Positions 16,835 to 25,830 of a stretch of 64,000 nt of DNA are shown here, in pieces (position 1 is the stretch's first letter; every line of letters begins with the position of its first letter). The position numbers and the translations under genes are program-made. The notes beneath the pieces are model-generated. The model did not search any database. It saw nothing but the letters and a program-made list of their open reading frames with translations, and had not been told where the DNA came from. The DNA lies in assembly GCA_030123585.1 (NCBI GenBank), contig CP126120.1:992001-1056000 (forward strand), given 5' to 3'. This stretch comes from Rhodanobacteraceae bacterium (GTDB lineage: Bacteria > Pseudomonadota > Gammaproteobacteria > Xanthomonadales > Rhodanobacteraceae).

Positions 16835-18214
16835 TCAGCGGTGGTGACGCTTCTTCGCCTTGACCGGTTTCTTCCTGGACTCCGCCTTCTTTTCCGTTGC
16901 GGCCGGCTGCGGCGCGGCGCTGGTCCAGATGGCCGGGTTGAGCGCGGTCAGCGGCGCCGCGCGGCCGGAGATCTGTTCGGGCGTCTGCGCGGGTGCGTTC
17001 GTCACCGGCAGGAACACGCGATAGACCTGGTCCGCGTCCGCCACGTTCGGCAGCGAAGTGAGCTGGTCGTACATGCGGCCGGTGGCTTCGTTGAAATCGT
17101 AGCCGTGGGTGCCGGCATAGGCCTGCAGCGCCATGCGCACCAGCGGGATGCCGGCCTCGCCGGTCCACTCGGCTTCCAGCACTTCGCGCGCCGGGATCAT
17201 CCTGGCGCGCACGCTGCCGTTGACGACCAGCTGGTTCAGCTTGTCGAGGCTGCCCGGCGCCGGACCGCTTTCGGCCGTTTCCGCCGAGGACGAGGCCGAA
17301 GCCGGCTGGCCGGCGCTGGACGAAGACGCCGGCGCGGCGGCCATCTGCTCCGGACCGGGCCGCGGCGGCAGCTTGGTCAGATCGTAGGGCTTGCCGTCGA
17401 TCGTAACCGTGGTGCTGTCGATCGGCACCGCGAGGTCGAACGTGTAATTGGTGTCGCCCCACTCGGTGGTGATGGTGGTGGTGGGGCCGGCGGCCTTGAC
17501 GCCCAGCTTGCCCATCACGCCTTCGATCTGCTTGAGCGCGGCGGCCTTGGCGGCATCGATGTCATCCAGCGTACGCGTGGCCTTGGTCGAAACCAGCAGC
17601 ACCGGCGTGGCATCGGTCTTGTACAGGCCCGGGTTGAGCTTGCCGTAGTCGACGTTGGGGATGCCCGCCAGCATGTTCTGCAGCGAATCCAGCCCGTACT
17701 GGATCATCGTGGCTGGCGCGCCGTGGATCCACAGTTGCGAGTAACGATCGAGCAGGTTCCAGCCGTAATCGACGTCGTAGCCCCAGGTGACGGTGCTGAC
17801 GCGCTGGCCCAGGCGCGGGGTGACGTCGAAGCTGAAGGTCTTGTTCTTGCCGCGCCAGTCGTTGGTGATGCCCCAGGTCACGGTGCTCTTGCCGGCCAGG
17901 TCGATGTTGCCCGACTCGTTGACCAGCGTGCCGTTGCCGATCACGTCGTTGCCGGTCCAGCTGAGCGTGGCGCCCTTGCCGTAGGCGGGGCCCGACAGCG
18001 TGAACTTCACCTTGGGATCCTGCGCCTGCAACTCGCCGCCGACGTAATCCTGGAAGCGGCGGAAGTTGTTCAACACGTCATAGATGTGCTGCGGGTTGTG
18101 ACTGATCTCGATCGAGCGCTCGATGTGCGCGTGACTGGGCAGGAACAACCCCACGATCACGGCCAGGATGAACACCATGATCAGGGCGACGACGAATTCG
18201 AGCACACGGGTCAT
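16835..18214 (-). CDS. membrane-anchored SRPBCC (polyketide cyclase-like) protein
   Basis: A 459-residue protein with one N-terminal membrane helix (residues 5-26). A SRPBCC/START-like domain (about 30-180, beginning ERSIEISHNPQHIYDVLNNF) is followed by a second domain resembling AraC effector-binding/GyrI-like folds. Then comes a Ser/Ala linker, a further conserved part, and a Lys/Arg-rich tail ending KKRHHR. GGAGA precedes the ATG. SRPBCC domains bind hydrophobic ligands; no ligand is known here. It is monocistronic, with a clear terminator. Confidence 0.75.
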   Translation of the reverse strand: MTRVLEFVVALIMVFILAVIVGLFLPSHAHIERSIEISHNPQHIYDVLNNFRRFQDYVGGELQAQDPKVKFTLSGPAYGKGATLSWTGNDVIGNGTLVNESGNIDLAGKSTVTWGITNDWRGKNKTFSFDVTPRLGQRVSTVTWGYDVDYGWNLLDRYSQLWIHGAPATMIQYGLDSLQNMLAGIPNVDYGKLNPGLYKTDATPVLLVSTKATRTLDDIDAAKAAALKQIEGVMGKLGVKAAGPTTTITTEWGDTNYTFDLAVPIDSTTVTIDGKPYDLTKLPPRPGPEQMAAAPASSSSAGQPASASSSAETAESGPAPGSLDKLNQLVVNGSVRARMIPAREVLEAEWTGEAGIPLVRMALQAYAGTHGYDFNEATGRMYDQLTSLPNVADADQVYRVFLPVTNAPAQTPEQISGRAAPLTALNPAIWTSAAPQPAATEKKAESRKKPVKAKKRHHR

Positions 18215-18352
18215 GCCAGGGATCTCCGGACGGCTTGTTCGAATGGCCGACGCTTGTCCCGTCCGAATGGAACGGCAGGCCGCGCGCCGTGGTGAAACAC
18301 ATGAATCGCGGATGGTAGCGCCTTCGGGGCGTTCGCGCTATGGCATATTTGT

Positions 18353-18462
18353 GCGATCGTCCCTGATCGCCGTTTCGTCGAAGTGCGGTGCAACCTTTCC
18401 GCTATTCGCGCTCAACGGACACCAGAGCGGCCTTCCATGGCCTGACTCTGGACAACAGCCGC
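18353..18462. repeat. double-hairpin repeat element, copy R2
   Basis: It starts GCGATCGTCCCTGATCGC (arms GATC/GATC around a GTCCCT loop) and ends with CGGCCTTCCATGGCC and GACAACAGCC. Copies with the same two end motifs are at 42970-43079 and 58728-58796. It occupies most of the otherwise empty gap between the SRPBCC gene and the response regulator gene. Confidence 0.65.
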
Positions 18463-18477
18463 TTCGACCGCAGGATA

Positions 18478-19119
18478 CTAGACAATCCCCAGTTCCAGGG
18501 CCTTCAACACCGCGCGCGTGCGATCGCGCACGCCCAGCTTGGAAAGGATGTTGGACACGTGGTTCTTGACCGTGCCCTCGGCCACCTTCAGCGAATTCGC
18601 GATCTCCTTGTTGCTGTAGCCGCCCGACATCAGGCGCAGGATTTCGGTTTCGCGATCGGTCAGCGGATCGGGCTGGCCGAGGCTGGTGAACTGGTTGTGG
18701 ATGCGCCCGACCCCGGCCAGCAGCCGCTGGGTCACGACTGGCGCGATCAGCGAACCGCCGCCGGCCACGGTCTTGACCGCATCGACCAGTTGTTCCAGCG
18801 AGACGTCCTTCAACAGGTAACCGCGCGCGCCGGCCTTGAGGCCGGCCAGCACCAGCTGGTCGTCGTCGAAGGTGGTGAGGATGATGGTCGGCGGCACCTT
18901 GCCCTGCGCGGCGAACGCGTTCAGCACGTCGAGGCCGCTCTTGCCGGGCATGCGCATGTCCAGCAACACCACGTCGGGTTTGGTTTTGGGAATCGTCTCC
19001 AGCGCCGAGGCGCCGTCCTGGCACTCGGCCACCACCTGGATGTCCGGCGACAGTTCCAGCAACGAACGGATGCCCTGCCGGACCAGTGTCTGGTCGTCCA
19101 CGAGACACACTGAAATCAT
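18478..19119 (-). CDS. NarL/LuxR-type response regulator
   Basis: A 213-residue DNA-binding response regulator. The receiver domain spans residues 1-120, with acidic residues DD at 8-9, phospho-acceptor Asp54 in LLDMRMPG, Thr in ILTTFDDD and Lys in YLLKDVS. The C-terminal GerE/LuxR helix-turn-helix contains LTDRETEILRLMSGGYSNKE and VAEGTVKNHVSNIL. It lies 92 nt downstream of its cognate histidine kinase on the same strand. The stimulus and targets are not evident. Confidence 0.93.
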   Translation of the reverse strand: MISVCLVDDQTLVRQGIRSLLELSPDIQVVAECQDGASALETIPKTKPDVVLLDMRMPGKSGLDVLNAFAAQGKVPPTIILTTFDDDQLVLAGLKAGARGYLLKDVSLEQLVDAVKTVAGGGSLIAPVVTQRLLAGVGRIHNQFTSLGQPDPLTDRETEILRLMSGGYSNKEIANSLKVAEGTVKNHVSNILSKLGVRDRTRAVLKALELGIV

Positions 19120-19211
19120 CGACTAACCCCACCCTCGCTTGATGAACCTGCCGCCTTCCGCGGGAATCTTGCCAGCGTGCGGGGGAACGCCGCCACCTCC
19201 GGCCGGCATTG

Positions 19212-20420
19212 CTACACCGCTCGCTCGACCGGCAATGAAGCTTCCAGCGCAAACCCCTGATTGCGCTGGGTCCGGATCGCCAATTCTCCGCCCACCTCGG
19301 CCAAGCGCTCGCGCATGCCGCGCAGCCCGTTGCCGGGCTTCACCTCGACCGCGCCACAGCCGTCGTCGCGGGCCTTCAGCACCAGCATGCCGCCGGCGCC
19401 CTCCTCGAACCGCAGCCACAGGTGGCGCGCGCGCGCATGCCGCACGGCGTTGGTGACGATTTCCTGGGTGCAGCGCAGCAGCACCTGCGCGCGCCGCGAA
19501 TCGCTCACCGCGAAACGCGGCGGCAATTCCAGGTGCACGGTGAGCCCCGGCACGCCCTCGGTGAGATCGCGCAACGCGTCGGTGAGCTGGATGTCCTCGC
19601 CGTCGCGCAGTTCGCTGACCACCTCGCGCACGTCGGCCAGCAACTGCTTGGCGGTGGTGCGCGCGCGCGCGACGTGGTCGGCGGCGTCCCGGTTCACGAC
19701 CAGGTGCCCGGCGACTTCGAGGTTCAGGCTGAGCGCGGTGAGATGGTGGCCGACCAGGTCGTGCAGTTCGCGCGCAATGCGCATGCGTTCGGAGATGCGG
19801 CTGGACTCGGCCAGCAGCGCGCGGGTCGCGCGCAATTCGGAGTTCAAGCGGCGCTGTTCCTCGCGCGCGCCCGTCTGTTGCCGCGCGACGACCGAGGCCA
19901 CGAACGCGAGCGCCGAATAACCGAGGTACAGGCTGGCCTGCAACGTCGCCGTGCCCACGTTCATGTTCGGGAACGTGATGGCAAACACCGGGATGCACGC
20001 GGCGTTCTGCAGCACCAGCCACGCGACCGCAATCGGCAGCGGCAGCAACCACGGCAATACCGTGCCCACCACCACCAGCAGCATCGCGCCCAGCCCGCTC
20101 GCGCTGAACCACGAGATCGCCAGCGCGACGCAGACCAGCACCAGCAACGCGAGCAGCTTCGCGCCCCAGTACCGGCGCGAGCCGAGGTCGCGGGTCAACA
20201 GCCAGTACACCACGCCGAAGATCGCGTAGCAGCTTGCCCACAGCAGGATGTCGATGTGGTTCTGCGCGTGCAGCGCGCGCGCCACGTGCACGGCGTTGCG
20301 CGGCTCGGACAGACTGTTCAGCATCCAGTCGCGCTGGACCAGCGGCACGCCCACGCAGGCGTACGTGATCAGGCCCGCATACCGCAGCAGGGCAATCGGA
20401 CTGAAGGATGGTCGCCGCAC
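19212..20420 (-). CDS. HisKA_3 sensor histidine kinase
   Basis: A roughly 402-residue membrane sensor kinase. About six hydrophobic helices make up the first 180 residues, with no large periplasmic domain. The HisKA_3 dimerisation motif ARELHDLVGHHLTAL follows (phospho-acceptor His about residue 220), then an HATPase domain with NAVRHARA and NGLRGMRERL. It pairs with the NarL-type regulator. The GTG at 20420 is preferred because more distal starts (20474, 20492) add an Arg-rich, non-homologous N-terminus; this choice is uncertain. It is divergent from the GNAT-min gene group. Confidence 0.88.
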   Translation of the reverse strand: MRRPSFSPIALLRYAGLITYACVGVPLVQRDWMLNSLSEPRNAVHVARALHAQNHIDILLWASCYAIFGVVYWLLTRDLGSRRYWGAKLLALLVLVCVALAISWFSASGLGAMLLVVVGTVLPWLLPLPIAVAWLVLQNAACIPVFAITFPNMNVGTATLQASLYLGYSALAFVASVVARQQTGAREEQRRLNSELRATRALLAESSRISERMRIARELHDLVGHHLTALSLNLEVAGHLVVNRDAADHVARARTTAKQLLADVREVVSELRDGEDIQLTDALRDLTEGVPGLTVHLELPPRFAVSDSRRAQVLLRCTQEIVTNAVRHARARHLWLRFEEGAGGMLVLKARDDGCGAVEVKPGNGLRGMRERLAEVGGELAIRTQRNQGFALEASLPVERAV

Positions 20421-20538
20421 CCGCCGATCATAACCCAGCCGAAGACGGCGGGCGCGACCTCGCGCGGCAGGCATGCGATAATGGCCGGCCATGAGACCGC
20501 GGTCACGCCGCCCTCACCCGAAACTGCCACCGATCACG

Positions 20539-21156
20539 ATGACGTCCACGCCACACCTGACCCTTCGCGATGTCCGCGCGAACGATCTTGCCGCTGTGAT
20601 GGGGCTGAACAACACCGCCGGATCGTCGATCCTGCCGATGGACGGCGCGCAGCTCGACCGCTTCTATCGCCACGCCGACTATTTCCGCGTGGCCGAGGTG
20701 GACGGCCATCTGGCCGGATTCCTGATCGCGCTGCGCGACGGCACCCCGCACACCAGCTCCAACTTCCGCTGGTTCCGCGAACACTGCGGCGAGTTCGTCT
20801 ACATCGACCGCGTGGTGATCGGCGACCTGCACCGCGGGCACGGGCTCGGCCGGCTGTTCTACAGCGACGTGCAGAGCTACGCCGAAGTCCGCTCGCCCAA
20901 CCTCGCCTGCGAAGTGTTCCTGGAACCGCGCGACGACGTGTCGCTGTTGTTCCACGGCGTGTTCGGCTTCCACGAAGCGGGCCAGCAGGTGATGCCGGAA
21001 ACCGGCCGCCGCGTCAGCCTGTTGCTGAAGGAACTGGACTGCCATTCGTTCGTGCGCGACACCTATCCGGACGGTTTGCCCGACGTGCCCTGGCTCGCGC
21101 CGCGCCGCATGCCGGACGACGACCAACTCCACCTGCGTGCGGCGGGCCAGGCGTGA
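20539..21156 (+). CDS. GNAT family acetyltransferase
   Basis: A 205-residue protein with the GNAT fold: an N-terminal strand LTLRDV, and the acetyl-CoA motif V-x-x-x-x-RGHGLGRLFY near residues 94-110. The substrate is unknown. Its stop overlaps the GTG of minC (GTGA), so it is the first gene of a four-gene group with minCDE. An in-frame ATG at 20491 would add 16 basic residues; the ATG at 20539 fits the fold better. Confidence 0.82.
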   Translation: MTSTPHLTLRDVRANDLAAVMGLNNTAGSSILPMDGAQLDRFYRHADYFRVAEVDGHLAGFLIALRDGTPHTSSNFRWFREHCGEFVYIDRVVIGDLHRGHGLGRLFYSDVQSYAEVRSPNLACEVFLEPRDDVSLLFHGVFGFHEAGQQVMPETGRRVSLLLKELDCHSFVRDTYPDGLPDVPWLAPRRMPDDDQLHLRAAGQA

Positions 21157-21953
21157 GCGCGCACCCGACGGGTGCGTCGCCCGAAATCCTCGAAGCCTGC
21201 GACCTGCGTTTCGGCCAGGTCGGCATCGCCAACGTGCGCGTGCGCAACGCGGACCCCGATGCGCTGCGCGCGTCGCTGGAAGTGCGCGTGCACGAAGCGC
21301 CGTCACTGTTCCAGCGCGCACCGGTGGTGGTGGACCTGTCCTTCCTCGCCGCGCAACCCGCCGACGCCGAAGTGGCGGCACTGCTCGACGCCGTGCGCGA
21401 AGCCGGAATGCTGCCGGTGGGGCTCGCCTACGGTGACGGCGCAACGGACGAATTGTCGCGTCGGTTGGGGTTGCCGCTGATCGCGAAGTTCCGCGCCGCC
21501 TACGAGCGCGCCGAACGCACCGAACGCGGCGAACCGGCGAACGAAAGTCCTGCGCCGGCCGCGGACGAATCCACCAGGTCTGTCGCCACCGCACCCAAAC
21601 CGGCGCTGCAACACCTGCACCCGGTCCGCACCGGCCAACAAGTCTATGCGCAAGGCTGCGATCTCGTGGTGGTCGGCACGGTGGCCAACGGCGCCGAAGT
21701 GCTGGCCGACGGCAACATCCACGTGTACGGCGCGCTGCGCGGACGCGCCTTCGCGGGCGCCCTCGGCGACGCGACCGCGCGCATCTTCTGCAGCGAATTC
21801 CGCGCCGAGATCGTGTCGATCGCCGGCCACTACCGCGTGTTCGAGGAGTTGCCGCAGGAATTCGCCGGCCGCGCCGTGCAGGTGTGGCTCGAACATGACA
21901 CATCAAAGTCGGACAAATCCAAACCGCGCAAACTGCAGATCGCGGCCTTGTGA
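21153..21953 (+). CDS. minC: septum site-determining protein MinC
   Basis: A 266-residue inhibitor of FtsZ ring assembly. The N-terminal domain (about 1-105) blocks FtsZ polymers and the C-terminal beta-helix (about 160-266) binds MinD; it contains the conserved NGAEVLADGNIHVYGALRGR. The two are joined by an Ala/Pro/Glu linker. The start is a GTG at 21153 overlapping the upstream stop. MinC is recruited by MinD to the poles so that division occurs only at midcell. Confidence 0.95.
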   Translation: MSAHPTGASPEILEACDLRFGQVGIANVRVRNADPDALRASLEVRVHEAPSLFQRAPVVVDLSFLAAQPADAEVAALLDAVREAGMLPVGLAYGDGATDELSRRLGLPLIAKFRAAYERAERTERGEPANESPAPAADESTRSVATAPKPALQHLHPVRTGQQVYAQGCDLVVVGTVANGAEVLADGNIHVYGALRGRAFAGALGDATARIFCSEFRAEIVSIAGHYRVFEELPQEFAGRAVQVWLEHDTSKSDKSKPRKLQIAAL

Positions 21954-22043
21954 CATCCGGCATTCATGCTGCGCACGAATAATCGGCGCGTCGGCGACGC
22001 TTCGCACACCATCCCCTCGGCCACACACGATCGGAGAATCTCC

Positions 22044-22856
22044 TTGACCGAAACCATCGTCATCACTTCCGGCAAGGGCGGCGTCGGCAAGACCACCACG
22101 TCCGCCTCGCTCGCCACCGGACTCGCCCAGCGCGGCCACAAGACCGCGGTCATCGATTTCGACGTCGGCCTGCGCAACCTCGACCTCATCATGGGCTGCG
22201 AACGGCGCGTGGTGTACGACTTCGTCAACGTGATCAACAACGAGGCCACGCTGAAGCAGGCGCTGATCCGCGACAAGCGCCACGAAAATCTTTACGTGCT
22301 GGCGGCCTCGCAGACCCGCGACAAGGACGCGCTGACCCAGGAAGGCGTCGGCCGCGTGCTGGAAGACCTCGCCGCGGATGGCTTCGATTACATCCTGTGC
22401 GATTCGCCCGCCGGCATCGAAAAGGGCGCGCACCTCGCGATGTACTTCGCCGACCGCGCGGTGGTGGTGGTGAATCCGGAAGTCTCCAGCGTGCGCGATT
22501 CCGACCGCATCCTCGGCTTGCTGTCCTCGAAAACCCGGCGCGCCGAGAAAGGCGAAGGCCCCGGTCCGCAGCATCTGCTGCTGACCCGCTACAACCCAGT
22601 GCGCGTGGAAGCCGGCGAAATGATGAGCGTCGCGGACGTCGAGGAAATCCTCGGCATCCCGGTGCTGGGCGTGATTCCGGAATCGGAAAACGTGCTGGCG
22701 GCGTCCAACTCGGGTGTGCCTGTGATCCACGACGCCGGCTCGATTGCGGGCCAGGCCTACGCCGACGCCGTCGCGCGCCTCGTGGGCGAGGACGTGCCGA
22801 TGCGGTTCCTCGATGCGCCGAAGAAGGGTTTCTTCAAGCGCATGTTCGGAACCTGA
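22044..22856 (+). CDS. minD: septum site-determining ATPase MinD
   Basis: A 270-residue deviant Walker ATPase that oscillates between membrane and cytoplasm with MinE and positions MinC. The motif [11 protein letters not shown] (signature Lys11, Lys16) and the C-terminal amphipathic membrane helix [10 protein letters not shown] are present. The start is a TTG at 22044, supported by GGAG 8 nt upstream and by the family N-terminus [12 protein letters not shown]. An ATG at 21966 would add 26 residues not seen in the family. Confidence 0.96.
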   Translation: MTETIVITSGKGGVGKTTTSASLATGLAQRGHKTAVIDFDVGLRNLDLIMGCERRVVYDFVNVINNEATLKQALIRDKRHENLYVLAASQTRDKDALTQEGVGRVLEDLAADGFDYILCDSPAGIEKGAHLAMYFADRAVVVVNPEVSSVRDSDRILGLLSSKTRRAEKGEGPGPQHLLLTRYNPVRVEAGEMMSVADVEEILGIPVLGVIPESENVLAASNSGVPVIHDAGSIAGQAYADAVARLVGEDVPMRFLDAPKKGFFKRMFGT

Positions 22857-22866
22857 GGAGAATGCG

Positions 22867-23142
22867 ATGAGCCTGCTGGATTTCCTGCGCCCGCGCCCGA
22901 AGAACACCGCAAACATCGCGCGCGAACGCCTGCGCATCATCGTCGCGCAGGAACGCGCGACCCGCGGCGGACCGGACTACCTGCCGCTGCTCCGCAACGA
23001 ATTGCTGGAAGTGATCCGCAAGTACGTGCACGTCGGCGCCGAGGCGGTGCAGATCAACGTCGAACGCAGCGCCGAGGGCGAAGTACTGGAATTGTCCGTC
23101 GCGCTGCCGGAAGCCGGCAAGGCAACTGGAACAAGCGGCTGA
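22867..23142 (+). CDS. minE: cell division topological specificity factor MinE
   Basis: A 91-residue MinE. It has an N-terminal membrane-targeting segment ([10 protein letters not shown]), the MinD-binding helix ([15 protein letters not shown]), and the C-terminal dimerisation domain with [22 protein letters not shown] lies just upstream and the gene follows minD by 10 nt. MinE stimulates MinD ATPase and drives pole-to-pole oscillation. Confidence 0.96.
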   Translation: MSLLDFLRPRPKNTANIARERLRIIVAQERATRGGPDYLPLLRNELLEVIRKYVHVGAEAVQINVERSAEGEVLELSVALPEAGKATGTSG

Positions 23143-23172
23143 CGCGTGGGACGCGGGAAAACATAATACTTT

Positions 23173-23300
23173 GTCGTCATTCCGGGGCCGCGCGTAGCGC
23201 GGAACCCGGAATCCATTTTGACTTTGACTTTTCTTGACAGCAAAAAATGGATTCCGGGTTCCGCTCGCGATGAAGCCGCGAGCGGCCCCGGAATGACGAC
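23173..23300. repeat. cruciform palindromic repeat with perfect 17-bp terminal inverted repeats
   Basis: The ends GTCGTCATTCCGGGGCC and GGCCCCGGAATGACGAC are exact inverted repeats, with inner arms matching again (GGAACCCGGAATCCATTTT). Each side carries its own small hairpin: CCGCGCGTAGCGCGG on the left and a TCGCGATGAAGCCGCGA-type hairpin on the right. The right half (23247-23300) recurs at 53354-53407 with only two, mutually compensating, differences. Nothing else is visible between minE and the next gene. Confidence 0.9.
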
Positions 23301-23323
23301 ATGAAAGTCCGGCGCGAAGCAGC

Positions 23324-23803
23324 ATGACGGGAATACCATCCAGCTCAGTCCTCCGTCTAACCGACATCGGCTTCGAAGCGCCGTCCGCCCTGCTCGCGCA
23401 GCACGGTCTCGAACTGGTGCGTGTCGAAAACGGCGCGCCGATTCCCGGCAGTTATTGGGGCGAACCCGAGGCCGGCGTAATCGCCTCGCGCGTCTACGCA
23501 CGCGCCGACACGCCGGTGCACTCGCTGCTGCACGAAGCCTGCCACCTGCTGGTCGCCGATCCCGCGCGGCGCGCGTCCATCCACACCGACGCCAGCGATT
23601 CGCTGGAAGAGGAAGACGCGACCTGCTACCTGCAGATCGTGCTGGCCGACGCCCTGCCCGGCTTCGGCCGCTTTCGCGCGCTGGCCGACATGGACGCGTG
23701 GGGTTACTCGTTCCGGTTGGGTTCGGCGCGCGCGTGGTTCGAACGCGACGCCGAAGACGCACGCGCGTTCCTCGAAGCCCGCGGATTACTGTCAGACGCT
23801 TGA
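23324..23803 (+). CDS. putative zinc-dependent peptidase with HEXXH motif
   Basis: A 159-residue soluble protein of unknown family. It contains LLHEACHLLV, a textbook HEXXH zinc-protease motif in a hydrophobic helix. An acidic helix follows (SLEEEDATCYLQ) and could supply the third ligand. No signal peptide is present. It stands between the minE repeat and crcB with no obvious operon. Catalytic function is inferred only from the motif; it may be a structural metal protein. Confidence 0.65.
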   Translation: MTGIPSSSVLRLTDIGFEAPSALLAQHGLELVRVENGAPIPGSYWGEPEAGVIASRVYARADTPVHSLLHEACHLLVADPARRASIHTDASDSLEEEDATCYLQIVLADALPGFGRFRALADMDAWGYSFRLGSARAWFERDAEDARAFLEARGLLSDA

Positions 23804-23888
23804 CGCCAAACCGTCGCGCTCGGCTACCATCCACCGGCTACGGGACGGTCTACGCGATTCCCGAACAGCGTGAGGTGTTGCGAAACCC

Positions 23889-24281
23889 ATGCTCATCTAC
23901 GCCCTGCTCGCCACCGGTTGCGGCGCCTTCCTCGGCGCCTGCCTGCGCTACCTGTTCGGCGTCTGGTTCAATCCGATCTTCCCGACCGTGCCGCTGGGCA
24001 CGCTGGCCGCCAACCTGCTGGGCGGCTTGCTGATGGGCCTGATCCTCGGCGCGTTCGCGCAATTCCAGTCGCTGTCGCCCGAAACGCGCGTGTTCATCAC
24101 CACCGGTTTCCTGGGCGGATTGACCACCTTCTCGACGTTTTCCGGCGAAACGATCACCCTGCTGCTGCGCGGCCAATACGGCTGGACCTTCGCGATCATC
24201 GGCCTGCACCTCGTCGGCACGTTAGGGATGACGCTCGCCGGCTTCGCCTTGATGCAAGCCATGCTGAGGCACTTCGCATGA
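23889..24281 (+). CDS. crcB: fluoride channel Fluc/CrcB
   Basis: A 130-residue membrane protein with four helices and the Fluc hallmarks: GAFLGACLRY, GTLAANLLGG, and the central GFLGGLTTFSTFSGE with the Phe box and Na+ site. Fluc dimers export fluoride passively down its gradient and protect enolase and pyrophosphatase. Its stop overlaps the DUF190 start (ATGA). I saw no fluoride riboswitch in the 85 nt upstream. Confidence 0.95.
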   Translation: MLIYALLATGCGAFLGACLRYLFGVWFNPIFPTVPLGTLAANLLGGLLMGLILGAFAQFQSLSPETRVFITTGFLGGLTTFSTFSGETITLLLRGQYGWTFAIIGLHLVGTLGMTLAGFALMQAMLRHFA

Positions 24282-24637
24282 ACACCGTCGCGTCCACTCC
24301 ACCCCCATCAACCTCGGGCGTGTACCTGCGTTTCTTCATGCACGAGAACCGCCGCCACCACGGCGTGCTGTTGTACGACTGGCTGCTCGCGGAAGCGAAG
24401 CAACTCGGGCTCGCCGGCGGCACAGCATTCCGTTCGATCGCGGGCTACGGCCGCCACGGCGTCACCCATGAAGCACATTTCCTCGAACTGGCCGGACAGG
24501 AAACCGTACGCGTGGATTTCGTGGTGACGCACGAACTCGCTGAGAAAATGCTCGCGCGCGTGCGCGAGGAAAACCTGCAGATGTTCTACGCGGTGTTCTC
24601 AGCCGAATTCGGAACACTCGGCGGCGACGCGAAGTGA
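24278..24637 (+). CDS. DUF190 PII-like protein
   Basis: A 119-residue protein of the DUF190 family, which has a ferredoxin-like, PII-related trimeric fold. Conserved parts visible are YLRFFMHEN, LLYDWLLAEAKQLGLAGGTA, and GYGRHGVTHEAHFLEL. DUF190 genes are commonly adjacent to crcB, suggesting a regulatory or sensing role in fluoride export, though the ligand is not settled. It overlaps crcB upstream and the MFS gene downstream by 4 nt each. Confidence 0.88.
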   Translation: MNTVASTPPPSTSGVYLRFFMHENRRHHGVLLYDWLLAEAKQLGLAGGTAFRSIAGYGRHGVTHEAHFLELAGQETVRVDFVVTHELAEKMLARVREENLQMFYAVFSAEFGTLGGDAK

Positions 24638-25830
24638 ACGCGACCCCGTCGACGCCCAATCCCTCCGCGCGCAGGCGCGCGCTGACCTTCGTCGTCCTGA
24701 TCGGCGTCGTCAGCCTGTTCGCCGACATGACCTACGAGGGATCGCGCTCGATCTGGGGCCCGTTCCTCGGCACGCTGGGCGCGAGCGGCGCGATCGTGGG
24801 TCTGGTCGCGGGCGGCGGCGAACTGCTGGGCTACGTGCTGCGCCTGTTCACCGGCGTGCTGGCCGACAAGACCAAACGCTACTGGACCATCACGATCGTC
24901 GGCTACGCGATCAACCTGCTGGCAGTGCCGGCGCTGGCACTGGCGGGCAACTGGCCGGTTGCGGCCGGGCTGGTGATCCTCGAACGCAGCGGCAAGGCGC
25001 TGCGCACGCCCGCGCGCGACGCGATGCTTTCCTACGCAGCGAAGGACATGGGCGGCGCGGGCTGGGCGTTCGGTCTGCACGAGGCGCTGGATTCGATCGG
25101 CGCGGTGCTGGGTCCGCTGCTGGCGGCGCTGGTGTTGTTCCTGCATGGCGGTTACCGGCACGCGTTCGCGTGGCTGCTGCTGCCCGCGCTGGGTGCGCTG
25201 GCAACGCTCGCGATCGCGCGCGCGAAGTTCCCGCAACCCCAGCATCTCGACCCCCGCCCCGCTCCCGAATTGGATGACGCGCGCGCCCTGCGCGACCTGA
25301 AAATCTTCCTGGCGGCAACCGCGCTGATCGCCGCGGGGTATTCCGACTTCGCACTGATCGCGTTCCACCTTGCGCGGGACCACATCGTGTCGAACGACGT
25401 GGTGCCGATCCTGTATGCGGTGGCCAGCGTCGCGGGCGGCCTGACCGCGCTGGTGCTGGGCAAATTGTTCGACCGGCAAGGCCTGTCGGTGCTGCTGTGG
25501 GCGACGCTGGTGCCCGCGCTGTACGCGCCATTGGTGTTCCTCGGCGGCGCGTGGGCCGCGCTGGGCGGAATGGTGTTGTGGGGCATCGGCTTCGGCGCGC
25601 ACGATTCGCTGTTCCGCGCGGCGGTCGCGCAACGCATCCCGCGCGAGCGCCGCGCCACCGTGATGGGCGTGTTCAACGCCATCTATGGCACCGCGTGGTT
25701 CCTCGGCAGCGTCCTGCTCGGCGTGTTGTACGATGTGAGACCGCTCTACACGGTGATCGCCGCACTGGTGTTGCAGTTCGCGGCGTGCCCGCTGTTGTGG
25801 AGCCTTCGGCCCCCGCACAGGAGCGCGTGA
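24634..25830 (+). CDS. MFS transporter
   Basis: A 398-residue major facilitator with about twelve helices. The motif-A-like loop GVLADKTKRYW follows the second helix, and a second-half counterpart KLFDRQGLS is seen. Translation starts at a GTG (24634) overlapping the DUF190 stop. The substrate is unknown. Its place between crcB-DUF190 and cfa, all with overlapping ends, points to one transcript. Confidence 0.85.
   Translation: MNATPSTPNPSARRRALTFVVLIGVVSLFADMTYEGSRSIWGPFLGTLGASGAIVGLVAGGGELLGYVLRLFTGVLADKTKRYWTITIVGYAINLLAVPALALAGNWPVAAGLVILERSGKALRTPARDAMLSYAAKDMGGAGWAFGLHEALDSIGAVLGPLLAALVLFLHGGYRHAFAWLLLPALGALATLAIARAKFPQPQHLDPRPAPELDDARALRDLKIFLAATALIAAGYSDFALIAFHLARDHIVSNDVVPILYAVASVAGGLTALVLGKLFDRQGLSVLLWATLVPALYAPLVFLGGAWAALGGMVLWGIGFGAHDSLFRAAVAQRIPRERRATVMGVFNAIYGTAWFLGSVLLGVLYDVRPLYTVIAALVLQFAACPLLWSLRPPHRSA

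Noticed and set aside
23804..23888. Fluoride riboswitch before crcB
   Set aside because: The 85 nt upstream do not contain the conserved fluoride aptamer segments and cannot be folded by eye into its pseudoknot.
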